Assembly (NCBI GenBank): GCA_029860565.1
Contig: JAOUAY010000060.1
Span: 1-6,941, forward strand
Reading direction: 5' to 3'
Origin: Candidatus Nitrosopumilus sp.
GTDB lineage: Archaea > Thermoproteota > Nitrososphaeria > Nitrososphaerales > Nitrosopumilaceae
DNA length: 6,941 nucleotides
Position numbers and translations under genes: made by a program. This document shows positions 1-5,141 of the stretch, in pieces. The notes beneath the pieces are model-generated. The model saw nothing but the letters and a program-made list of their open reading frames with translations. It was not told where the DNA came from and did no database searches. Position 1 is the first letter of the stretch. Every line of letters starts with the position of its first letter.

Positions 1-442
1 CACCATCAAGTTTTGCCAGATATTTAGAATTAGGAATTAAAGCATAATCAGAATAACCGCCATCTTGAAAGACACCCATTGATCTTGGTGCATCACATAG
101 ATTTTCATTTCCCACTTTACATGCAGGACATTCGCCACAACCAATCCATGGGAAAACTAAAATTTCATCTCCTTTTGATACATCAGAAACAGCATCACCA
201 ATATCTTCAACAGTGCCGACAATTTCATGTCCAGGAGTAACAGGATATTTGACTCCTCTATCAGTGACTTTCATAAATTCACCATCACCAAGGTCATATC
301 CGCCTTCCCATAGATGTAAATCGCTATGACAAACGCCCACAGATTTTACTTTAACTAAAACCTGAGTACCTTGAGGTTTTGGCGTCTCAGATTCAGACAT
401 TGCAAGGGGCTCATTAGGAGCTGTGATTCGGGCAGATTTCAT
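1..442 (-). CDS. Zinc-dependent medium-chain alcohol dehydrogenase, N-terminal part (cut by the left edge)
   Basis: This is the first 147 codons of an NAD(P)-dependent alcohol dehydrogenase with the GroES-like fold. It starts at an ATG (442-440) and is still open at the edge; the family usually has about 340-360 residues, so the Rossmann domain is missing. Visible motifs are the catalytic-zinc ligand Cys38 in GVCHSD, the zinc-ADH signature beginning GHE at residues 71-73 (ligand His72), and a structural-zinc loop C-x2-C-x2-C-x7-C at Cys102, 105, 108 and 116. The sequence resembles Sulfolobus-type archaeal alcohol dehydrogenases, and all four structural-zinc ligands are cysteines. It reversibly oxidises alcohols to aldehydes or ketones in the cytoplasm; the substrate cannot be read from this part. 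It is transcribed divergently from scpA, and its TATA box lies about 25 bp before the ATG, so the mRNA is probably leaderless. Confidence 0.93.
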   Translation of the reverse strand, partial: MKSARITAPNEPLAMSESETPKPQGTQVLVKVKSVGVCHSDLHLWEGGYDLGDGEFMKVTDRGVKYPVTPGHEIVGTVEDIGDAVSDVSKGDEILVFPWIGCGECPACKVGNENLCDAPRSMGVFQDGGYSDYALIPNSKYLAKLDG

Positions 443-460
443 AGTGTAACTTTTTAGATT

Positions 461-472
461 AACAATATAAGA
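461..472 (-). promoter_or_regulatory. TATA box of the alcohol dehydrogenase gene
   Basis: Read on the minus strand, this gives CTCTTATATTGT, centred about 25 bp upstream of the ATG at 442. That places the transcription start at or next to the start codon, as in a leaderless archaeal promoter. It shares a 94-bp intergenic region with the opposite-facing scpA promoter. This is inferred from motif and spacing only. Confidence 0.6.
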
Positions 473-502
473 GTTGACTGAAAGTGAGAGAAAAATAGAG
501 CC

Positions 503-516
503 CCTAGATATTATTA
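503..516 (+). promoter_or_regulatory. Probable TATA box of scpA
   Basis: The A/T stretch CTAGATATTATTAA is centred about 27 bp before the GTG start at 537, which again suggests a leaderless transcript. No Shine-Dalgarno sequence lies before that GTG. The match to a canonical archaeal TATA box is weaker than for rps8e or sufC. Confidence 0.4.
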
Positions 517-536
517 AACAGGCATGAAATCATGAT

Positions 537-1214
537 GTGAATGAACCCCAAACCCCCAACAGTATTTCTCAAGAACCAGTAAACATTCTATTTAGTCCAG
601 CATCAGTTATCAAAAAAGATGTTTGGGATATTGATCTGATTCAAATTTTAAATTTACTAATAAAAATTCTTGAAAAAACAGGTAAGAAAGATCTCAAGGT
701 AGCAGGAATGGCAGCATTATCATCCTCATTAATATACAGAATGAAAGTTGAAAGTATTTTTGCATTACAAAAAGCGGCAATGGAGAAAAAACCAATGCAT
801 CAAAGAACAGATGTAGATATCAAATTAATCGATATTCCATACAGACATGAATCTACATATCCTGTCTCATTAGATGATTTGTTAGGTTTGTTACAAAATC
901 TTATCGGCACAATTGCAAATCCTCAATCAAGACGAAATAACCAATTACAAATAGAGCCAATTGAAGCACCAGATTTTCAAGAATTTTTCATTTCACTTGA
1001 AAGCATTATTGGAAAATATGAAGACTTGATAATGAAAAAAATTACCTCAGCTGGATTTGGATTATTACAAGATATCATTGCAGAACTTGATCAGGTAGAT
1101 TCAATCAGATGCTTCTTTGCAGCATTGTTTTTAGCAAGAGATCAAAAAGTAGATCTTGAACAAATAGAAGATGACATTAAAATCATCGTAATTAAAGAAG
1201 AGTTAGCAAATTGA
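537..1214 (+). CDS. scpA: Segregation and condensation protein A (ScpA), archaeal kleisin
   Basis: ScpA is the kleisin that bridges the two heads of an SMC dimer and, with ScpB, forms a condensin-like complex that compacts and segregates the chromosome. The N-terminal half has the ScpA pattern: a Trp followed by Asp-Ile-Asp (Trp30-Asp33), then leucine-rich helices and the conserved DLKVAGMAALSSSLIYRMK stretch (residues 52-70), the SMC neck-binding region. A variable middle (about 85-140) follows. The C-terminal part (about 170-222, FFAALFLARDQKVDLEQ and then an acidic DDI strand) matches the winged helix that binds an SMC head. At 225 residues it is a normal to short ScpA. The start is GTG: an in-frame TGA at 525-527 rules out an upstream start, and the ATGs at 532 and 535 are out of this frame or stop at once. 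It lies 53 bp before scpB, probably in one operon. No smc gene is in the window. Confidence 0.88.
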   Translation: MNEPQTPNSISQEPVNILFSPASVIKKDVWDIDLIQILNLLIKILEKTGKKDLKVAGMAALSSSLIYRMKVESIFALQKAAMEKKPMHQRTDVDIKLIDIPYRHESTYPVSLDDLLGLLQNLIGTIANPQSRRNNQLQIEPIEAPDFQEFFISLESIIGKYEDLIMKKITSAGFGLLQDIIAELDQVDSIRCFFAALFLARDQKVDLEQIEDDIKIIVIKEELAN

Positions 1215-1250
1215 TCAGAAATAAGAAAAAAGTTTCTTTAACTGTCATTT

Positions 1251-1260
1251 AGAGGAGAGA
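1251..1260 (+). promoter_or_regulatory. Shine-Dalgarno sequence that supports the TTG start of scpB
   Basis: GAGGAG at 1252-1257 lies 10 nt before TTG 1268. An in-frame stop (TAG 1250-1252) overlaps this site, so TTG 1268 is the only plausible start. The presence of a ribosome-binding site fits an internal operon gene, in contrast to the leaderless scpA. Confidence 0.7.
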
Positions 1261-1267
1261 GCAAGAA

Positions 1268-1846
1268 TTGGTTAAAATAAATAATTTAGATGAGGCAACA
1301 GCAAGAATTGAAGCTGCACTGTATTCGTCAGGTAGGCCTCTTAGAATTGAAAATATAGTAAGGGCATCAGGCACAGAATCCAAAACAAAAACATTAGAAT
1401 TACTTGAAACTATAATGAAAAAAACAAAAACTGCATTCAAGGCATTAGAAATAGTGATACTCCCAGATGGATCATATGTAATGCAATTAAAACCAGAATA
1501 CAGCTCCACAGTTAAAAGATATGCCTCAAAACCGGTTCTGCCAAATGCTACACTTAAGACACTTTCATACATTGCATATATGCAACCTATTTCATCAAAA
1601 CAGCTTGTTGAAACAAGGGGTTCAGGAGTATATTCACATCTAAAAGAATTACGGCAGTTAGATTACATCAGTCATCAAAATGTAGGACGAATGAAAATTT
1701 ACACAACAACTGAAAAATTCCAAAAATATTTTGGCATTCAAGGAGATACAGAAGATCTAAAACAAAGATTATTCTCCAAAGTAAGAAAAACTGCAAGTGC
1801 CAAACAAACTATAAACGCCAAACAAATGGTTACAGAACCAAACTAA
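1268..1846 (+). CDS. scpB: Segregation and condensation protein B (ScpB)
   Basis: ScpB is the dimeric winged-helix partner that binds the ScpA kleisin in the SMC-ScpAB complex. The 192-residue protein shows the two expected winged-helix domains. The first covers about residues 8-88 and opens with the family-typical IEAALYSSGRPLRIENI. The second covers about 92-157 and contains LKTLSYIAYMQPISSKQL, a characteristic ScpB motif, followed by a recognition-helix region and the TTTEKFQKYFGI segment that matches the conserved end of the bacterial domain. A basic, Lys/Gln-rich tail of about 30 residues follows. It starts at TTG after a good Shine-Dalgarno sequence and is probably co-transcribed with scpA. 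A weak hairpin (1223-1228 pairing with 1233-1238) lies between the two genes but lacks the form of a convincing terminator. Confidence 0.88.
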   Translation: MVKINNLDEATARIEAALYSSGRPLRIENIVRASGTESKTKTLELLETIMKKTKTAFKALEIVILPDGSYVMQLKPEYSSTVKRYASKPVLPNATLKTLSYIAYMQPISSKQLVETRGSGVYSHLKELRQLDYISHQNVGRMKIYTTTEKFQKYFGIQGDTEDLKQRLFSKVRKTASAKQTINAKQMVTEPN

Positions 1847-1882
1847 ATAGAATTTTAACTCACGGCTAACTTTTTGCGTTTT

Positions 1883-1892
1883 GTATAAATTA
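1883..1892 (+). promoter_or_regulatory. TATA box of the rps8e-srp19 operon
   Basis: GTATAAATTA is centred about 26 bp before the GTG start at 1914. This is a near-canonical archaeal TATA element, and the spacing puts the transcription start at the start codon. It marks the start of a new transcription unit after scpB. A T-rich stretch just upstream (1871-1882) could help end scpB transcription. Confidence 0.7.
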
Positions 1893-1913
1893 GAGTAATT
1901 CGCACATTATTTT

Positions 1914-2297
1914 GTGAGAAAATCAGTAGAGAATTTATCAACCAGTAAAATAACGGGGGGAAGAAGAATTCCACTCAGAACTAGAAGGAAATATGAAACT
2001 GATAGATATCCAAACGAGCCAACAAACGGAGCTCAGCTTACTATAACAAGAAGAGTTCGTGGAAATAATAATAAAACAGCTTTAAAATCAATTGATTTTG
2101 TTAATTTATCAACAGGAGAAAGTAAAGTGAAGAAATCAAAAATTATCAAAGTATTAGAAAATGCTACAAACAATGATTACAAAAGACGTGGGATCATCAC
2201 TAAAGGTGCAATTCTTGAAACACAAGAAGGTAAGTGCAGAGTAGTTTCAAAACCAGGACAAAACGGAATAGTTAACGCAATTTTACTAAAGGAATAA
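1914..2297 (+). CDS. rps8e: 30S ribosomal protein S8e
   Basis: S8e is a small-subunit ribosomal protein shared by archaea and eukaryotes, absent from bacteria, and bound to 16S rRNA. The 127-residue basic protein has the family's order of motifs: a Gly/Arg-rich N-terminus (TGGRRIPLRTRRKYE, residues 14-28), the RRVRGNNNK segment (46-54), and the conserved C-terminal half with VLENATNNDYKRRGIITKGA (about 80-99), ETQEGKCRVVSKPGQNG and the terminal VNAILL. The length is typical of archaeal S8e. Translation starts at a GTG directly downstream of a TATA box at leaderless spacing, with no Shine-Dalgarno sequence. It ends one base before srp19, so the two are almost certainly co-transcribed. Confidence 0.96.
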   Translation: MRKSVENLSTSKITGGRRIPLRTRRKYETDRYPNEPTNGAQLTITRRVRGNNNKTALKSIDFVNLSTGESKVKKSKIIKVLENATNNDYKRRGIITKGAILETQEGKCRVVSKPGQNGIVNAILLKE

Positions 2298-2298
2298 A

Positions 2299-2598
2299 AT
2301 GAAAGATTACGAGCATGTCGTAATCTGGTTGGATTATTTCAACAAGAATTTAAAAAAATCAAAGGGCAGACGCTTAGGATTGGAAAAATGTGTTTTTGAT
2401 CCTTCATTAAAAGAATTAATGGATGCTACAAAAGAAGGAGGTTTTGAGATTACAGAATCAGATGACAAAGTAAGATTTCCTAAAAGACCATTTGTCAGGT
2501 CGGGATATGTTATCGTGCCAAAAGGATCCCCCAAGACAAAAATTCTTAACAAAATTTCAGAAAAGTTAGTGTCAAAAAGATCCAAGCAATCAAAATAA
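2299..2598 (+). CDS. srp19: Signal recognition particle 19 kDa protein (SRP19)
   Basis: SRP19 binds the tips of helices 6 and 8 of the 7S (SRP) RNA and prepares it for SRP54 binding in co-translational targeting to the membrane. It is archaeal/eukaryotic only. The 99-residue protein begins with the family's VIWLDYFN block (residues 8-15), followed by SKGRRLGLEKCVFDPSLKEL (21-40), which corresponds to the conserved basic GRR region that contacts RNA. A second basic part follows (FPKRPFVRSGYVIV, 60-73), with a Lys-rich C-terminal helix and tail. Length and basic charge fit archaeal SRP19. The ATG follows the rps8e stop with a one-base gap, so translation is probably coupled to S8e. The 7S RNA gene is not in this window. 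Confidence 0.92.
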   Translation: MKDYEHVVIWLDYFNKNLKKSKGRRLGLEKCVFDPSLKELMDATKEGGFEITESDDKVRFPKRPFVRSGYVIVPKGSPKTKILNKISEKLVSKRSKQSK

Positions 2599-2607
2599 AA
2601 TCAAATC

Positions 2608-2620
2608 TAGCTCTTAGCTA
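2608..2620 (+). repeat. Short inverted repeat between srp19 and gar1
   Basis: TAGCT and AGCTA form perfect 5-bp arms separated by CTT. It lies 10 bp after the srp19 stop and about 75 bp before the gar1 ATG. The nonamer TTAGCTAAA that covers its right arm (2614-2622) recurs upstream of sufC at 3940-3948. It could be a regulatory dyad or chance in AT-rich DNA. Confidence 0.35.
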
Positions 2621-2675
2621 AAGTAAAGTTGACAGGAGTCTATGATAAGAATACGATCTTTAGCATTATAATTGC

Positions 2676-2682
2676 AGGAGGT
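2676..2682 (+). promoter_or_regulatory. Strong Shine-Dalgarno sequence that sets the gar1 start
   Basis: AGGAGGT is a near-perfect complement to the 16S rRNA 3' end and ends 10 nt before ATG 2693. A possible upstream TTG at 2672 overlaps this site and would use the Shine-Dalgarno bases as codons, so ATG 2693 is the better start. A TATA-like ATGATAAGAAT at 2642-2652 might start a transcript shortly before it. Confidence 0.8.
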
Positions 2683-2692
2683 AGGCGAAATA

Positions 2693-2938
2693 ATGCACCT
2701 AGCCGGTAGTGGCAGGGTAATCATTCAACTATCAAAAGAGTTAGTTGAAGGGCAGATACTCTGTGACGAAAAAGGAACTAGAGTTGCAAAAGTAAATGAA
2801 ATGATTGGTCCAGTAAGTAGACCATTTGCATCAGCAACGCCATTAACAAATAATATCAAAAAATATATCGGCAAAAGTGTTTTCACGTCAGAAGAATCTC
2901 CTGCTAATAAACCAAAAAAATTTAGGAGAAAAAAATAA
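2693..2938 (+). CDS. gar1: H/ACA RNA-protein complex subunit Gar1
   Basis: Gar1 is the small beta-barrel subunit of the archaeal H/ACA RNP. It binds the Cbf5 pseudouridine synthase and helps product release and turnover during pseudouridylation of rRNA. From ATG 2693 the protein has 81 residues. It holds the Gar1/Naf1 core: a glycine-rich opening (AGSGRVIIQ), a short strand-turn block ILCDEKGTRVAKV, the diagnostic IGPVSRPFASATP segment matching the family's FGPV-x-x-PY motif, then KKYIGKSVFTS, and a very basic tail (KPKKFRRKK). A longer reading from TTG 2672 would add seven residues but consumes the Shine-Dalgarno sequence, so I reject it. The stop overlaps the tfb start (TAATG), which indicates translational coupling. 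Gar1 next to TFB is a recurrent archaeal arrangement. Confidence 0.87.
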   Translation: MHLAGSGRVIIQLSKELVEGQILCDEKGTRVAKVNEMIGPVSRPFASATPLTNNIKKYIGKSVFTSEESPANKPKKFRRKK

Positions 2939-3891
2939 TGAACATACTAGAAAAACAAAACTGTCCTGAATGTAAATCTACATTAGTAGATGACATGCAG
3001 AATGGTGAAATAATTTGTTCTGGTTGTGGCGTTGTCGTCGATGATCAGATTGCAAATTATGGTCCAGAAACAATAAGCTCAAATTTTGAAGACAAGATGA
3101 AGCTTGCAAGAGCAACAGGACAAACAACATATTCTCAACACGATTTGGGAATAACCACTGAGATTTCAATCAGTGCAAAAGACTTTAGCGGTAAAACAAT
3201 AAACCGTGAAGTTGCAAGTCAAATGCACAATCTCAGAAAGTGGCAACAAAGAGTAAGAGTTTCCTCACCAAAAGAAAGAAGACTTGCCAATGTTTTAGCA
3301 AAAATGGGCGAAACATGCGACGGTCTTAATCTTTCAAAGAACGTATTGGAAACTGCTTCTATGATATACAGAAACTTAGATGAACATGTTGATGTGAAAG
3401 GAAAATCAGTAGTTAGCATTACAGTAGCTACAATTTACATGGCATGCAAACAATGTGATGTAGTAAGATCATTAGAAGAAATTTGTCGAGGAATTTGTCC
3501 GTCAAAAGACGTTAAATCAAAAACAAAACTTGCAGCAAGATACTATAGAACCATGGTAATGGAAATGGGACAAGTACATGCCCCGGTCCTAACTATGGAC
3601 AAATACATCTCAAAAATAGCAAATGTGACGCAAACAGAAGTCAGAGTTGAAAGACTGGCTTTGGAAATTGCAGAAAAAACTAAAGATAGCAATATTGCTG
3701 ATGGGAAGGCTCCAAATGGAATTGCCGCAGCATATCTGTATGTGGCATCAGTTCTACTTGGACAAAACGTTCTACAAAGAGACGTTTCAAGTGTTGCAGG
3801 AGTAACAGAAGTTACCATCAGAAATAGATGTAAAGAAATTCTAACATGCTACAAACTCAAAATTACTTTGAGACCATCTCTGGCCAAATAA
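2938..3891 (+). CDS. tfb: Transcription initiation factor IIB (TFB)
   Basis: TFB recruits RNA polymerase to the TBP-TATA complex, reads the BRE upstream of the TATA box and helps open the promoter. The 317-residue protein has the full domain order. A zinc ribbon uses Cys9, Cys12, Cys27 and Cys30. The B-reader/B-linker region (about 55-107) includes the conserved QHDLGITTEI and LRKWQQR. Two cyclin-like repeats follow, at about 111-205 and 215-305; the second contains PNGIAAAYLYVAS and a helix-turn-helix (VSSVAGVTEVTIRNRCKEI, about 283-301) that would contact the BRE. A Shine-Dalgarno AGGAG (2924-2928) lies 9 nt before the ATG, within the end of gar1. Thaumarchaeota usually encode several TFBs, so which promoters this one serves cannot be told from the sequence. 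Nothing is missing or degraded. Confidence 0.96.
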   Translation: MNILEKQNCPECKSTLVDDMQNGEIICSGCGVVVDDQIANYGPETISSNFEDKMKLARATGQTTYSQHDLGITTEISISAKDFSGKTINREVASQMHNLRKWQQRVRVSSPKERRLANVLAKMGETCDGLNLSKNVLETASMIYRNLDEHVDVKGKSVVSITVATIYMACKQCDVVRSLEEICRGICPSKDVKSKTKLAARYYRTMVMEMGQVHAPVLTMDKYISKIANVTQTEVRVERLALEIAEKTKDSNIADGKAPNGIAAAYLYVASVLLGQNVLQRDVSSVAGVTEVTIRNRCKEILTCYKLKITLRPSLAK

Positions 3892-3896
3892 TTATA

Positions 3897-3920
3897 CCCC
3901 CCCCCCTTCTTATTTTATTA
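3897..3920 (+). terminator. Poly-C run and T-rich tract after tfb, possible terminator
   Basis: Ten consecutive C bases (3897-3906), five bases after the tfb stop, are followed by TTCTTATTTTATTA. Archaeal RNA polymerase can terminate on T-rich non-template stretches without a hairpin, so the T-rich part is a reasonable terminator for gar1-tfb. The C10 run itself is very unusual in this AT-rich window. Confidence 0.45.
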
Positions 3921-3922
3921 TC

Positions 3923-3946
3923 TAGCAATCCCGTTAGGATTAGCTA
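3923..3946 (+). repeat. Imperfect inverted repeat upstream of the sufC TATA box
   Basis: TAGCAATCC (3923-3931) and GGATTAGCTA (3937-3946) are inverted copies apart from one extra A at 3942, with a CGTTA loop. The dyad ends about 11 bp upstream of the sufC TATA box, where an archaeal activator or a BRE-adjacent factor could bind. It may instead be a hairpin at the end of the tfb mRNA, but no T-run follows it closely. Confidence 0.4.
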
Positions 3947-3956
3947 AATTTCGTCT

Positions 3957-3969
3957 GTATTATATATAG
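3957..3969 (+). promoter_or_regulatory. TATA box of sufC
   Basis: GTATTATATATAG is centred about 26 bp before ATG 3989. This is the strongest TATA element in the window and again predicts a leaderless mRNA; no Shine-Dalgarno sequence lies before the ATG. Confidence 0.75.
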
Positions 3970-3988
3970 AAACAAAATAATTTGCAAC

Positions 3989-4759
3989 ATGGCAGTGTTA
4001 GAAATTAAAGATCTTCACGTAACAAGAGAAGGCAAAGAGATTCTTAAAGGCGTTAATTTGAAAACAGGTCCGGGGGAAGTACATGCAATTATGGGACCAA
4101 ACGGTTCAGGAAAAAGTACATTAGCTTACACATTACTTGCACATCCAAAATATGTAGTCACTAAAGGAGATATTTTATTAGATGGAAAAAGCATTTTAGA
4201 TTTATCTGCAGATGAAAGAGCAAAGAAAGGATTATTCTTAGGATTTCAATATCCAACAGAAGTTTCAGGGGTAGGATTTTCCCATTTTCTTAGAACAGCA
4301 TACAATTCTCTAAGTAAAGCACTTGAAGGTGATGATAGAGAAGTTTTCATCACCGTAAGAGAGTTTCAAAAATATCTTAAAGAGAATCTAGAAAAAGTTG
4401 GATTAAAAGAAGAATTTCTTTCAAGATATCTTAATGAAGGATTCTCAGGGGGGGAGAAAAAACGTGCAGAGGTATTACAAATGGCAGTATTAAAACCAAA
4501 GATTTCAATTTTGGATGAGCCAGATTCAGGATTAGATATTGATGCGGTTCAATCAGTAGCTCAAGCAATAAGTAAAGTCTCAGGTAAAGATGCAACAGTA
4601 ATCATAATTACCCACTATGCCAGAATTTTAAAATTCTTAGACAAATTAGATTTTGTACACGTGTTTGCCAGAGGTCAAGTATTGAAAACAGGTGATGCAT
4701 CCCTTGCAGATAAACTAGAAGCAGAAGGCTATGAATGGGCTTTGGAACAATCAGCATAA
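3989..4759 (+). CDS. sufC: Fe-S cluster assembly ATPase SufC
   Basis: SufC is the cytosolic ABC-type ATPase that drives conformational change in the SufB-SufD scaffold during iron-sulfur cluster assembly; it is not a transporter. The 256-residue protein has the standard length and all the ATPase motifs: Walker A GPNGSGKST (36-44), Q-loop FQYP (86-89), the SufC-type signature FSGGEKKRAEVLQMA (152-166), Walker B ISILDEPDSGLD (172-183, with catalytic Glu177 and D-loop) and the H-loop His209 in ITHY. The DEPDSGLD form and the KKRAE signature separate SufC from ordinary ABC importers. Its own strong TATA box points to independent transcription. sufB and sufD, often adjacent in other genomes, do not follow it here and must lie elsewhere if the pathway is complete. 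Confidence 0.96.
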   Translation: MAVLEIKDLHVTREGKEILKGVNLKTGPGEVHAIMGPNGSGKSTLAYTLLAHPKYVVTKGDILLDGKSILDLSADERAKKGLFLGFQYPTEVSGVGFSHFLRTAYNSLSKALEGDDREVFITVREFQKYLKENLEKVGLKEEFLSRYLNEGFSGGEKKRAEVLQMAVLKPKISILDEPDSGLDIDAVQSVAQAISKVSGKDATVIIITHYARILKFLDKLDFVHVFARGQVLKTGDASLADKLEAEGYEWALEQSA

Positions 4760-4884
4760 TCAAATTTATTCAGATTTAACACCCAACATGAATGCCTAGA
4801 GATTTTGCAAAAAAACCTATTTAAAAAAACTGACTGTTCACTCAACCGACTCAAATTTAACCAGAGTGTATTTTTAAAAAATTA

Positions 4885-5093
4885 GTGATTTATAAAGTTC
4901 AAGTAGAATTTTCTAAAGAATTTCTAGAAATAAAAGAGAATCAAATCAGGATGGAATAAAATCAAAACCCATCAAAGGAGAAGCAAACAAAGAGTTAATT
5001 AAAAAAATTGCAAAACATTTCGAAATATCAACAAATTTGGTTCAAATAAAATCAGGACATAAATCATCAGAAAAAATTATCGAGATTCTTTAA
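4885..5093 (+). pseudogene. Frameshifted DUF167 (YggU-family) small protein gene
   Basis: The second half (4953-5093, 46 codons to TAA) reads GIKSKPIKGEANKELIKKIA and later VQIKSGHKSSEKIIEIL. This is the DUF167 signature: a Lys-x-Pro block, Gly-x-Ala-Asn-x-x-Leu, then Val-x-Ile-x-Ser-Gly-x-x-Ser-x-x-Lys. That frame has no ATG, GTG or TTG start: it is open only back to a TAA at 4914-4916. The first half lies in another frame from GTG 4885 (VIYKVQVEFSKEFLEIKENQ and on to Arg-Met), which supplies the two beta strands expected before the motif and ends at TAA 4957. One extra base near 4950-4954 (for instance ATGGGA instead of ATGGA) would join both into a protein of about 69-70 residues, normal for the family. 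A TATA-like CAAATTTAA lies near 4852-4860. It is either a young pseudogene, a sequencing error or, less likely, a programmed frameshift. The biochemical role of DUF167 is not established. Confidence 0.75.
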
Positions 5094-5109
5094 TAGAAAA
5101 TCTAGTTTT

Positions 5110-5119
5110 TGTTTAAATA
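5110..5119 (+). promoter_or_regulatory. TATA box of the HemQ-like gene
   Basis: TGTTTAAATA is centred about 27 bp before ATG 5142, the same leaderless spacing seen for sufC and rps8e. No Shine-Dalgarno sequence lies between it and the start. Confidence 0.6.
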
Positions 5120-5141
5120 GGGTTTCAAAATTAAAAATAAT

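Noticed and set aside
1223..1238. AAGAAA/TTTCTT hairpin between scpA and scpB as a terminator
   Set aside because: The stem is only six A/T-rich pairs, has no following T-run, and the scpB Shine-Dalgarno sequence comes soon after without a good promoter, so read-through is more likely.
1249..1572. 107-codon open frame antisense to scpB
   Set aside because: It lies entirely over scpB in the opposite direction, resembles no family, and its composition follows from the complement of an AT-rich coding gene.
2334..2585. Antisense open frame over srp19
   Set aside because: srp19 has clear family motifs in the sense frame; the antisense frame has no recognisable motif, promoter or ribosome-binding site.
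2978..3818. Three antisense open frames over tfb (2978-3169, 3219-3419, 3543-3818)
   Set aside because: All are contained in a complete, well-conserved tfb gene and look like shadow frames with Cys/Leu-rich low-meaning translations.
4920..4931. Perfect 12-bp palindrome ATTTCTAGAAAT
   Set aside because: It falls inside the first half of the DUF167 gene and is made of ordinary AT-rich codons; there is no second copy or promoter-related position to suggest an operator.
4951..4965. Programmed -1 frameshift site in the DUF167 gene
   Set aside because: No slippery heptamer of the X-XXY-YYZ type and no stable downstream stem are visible around ATGGAATAAAA, so an indel or sequence error is the simpler reading.
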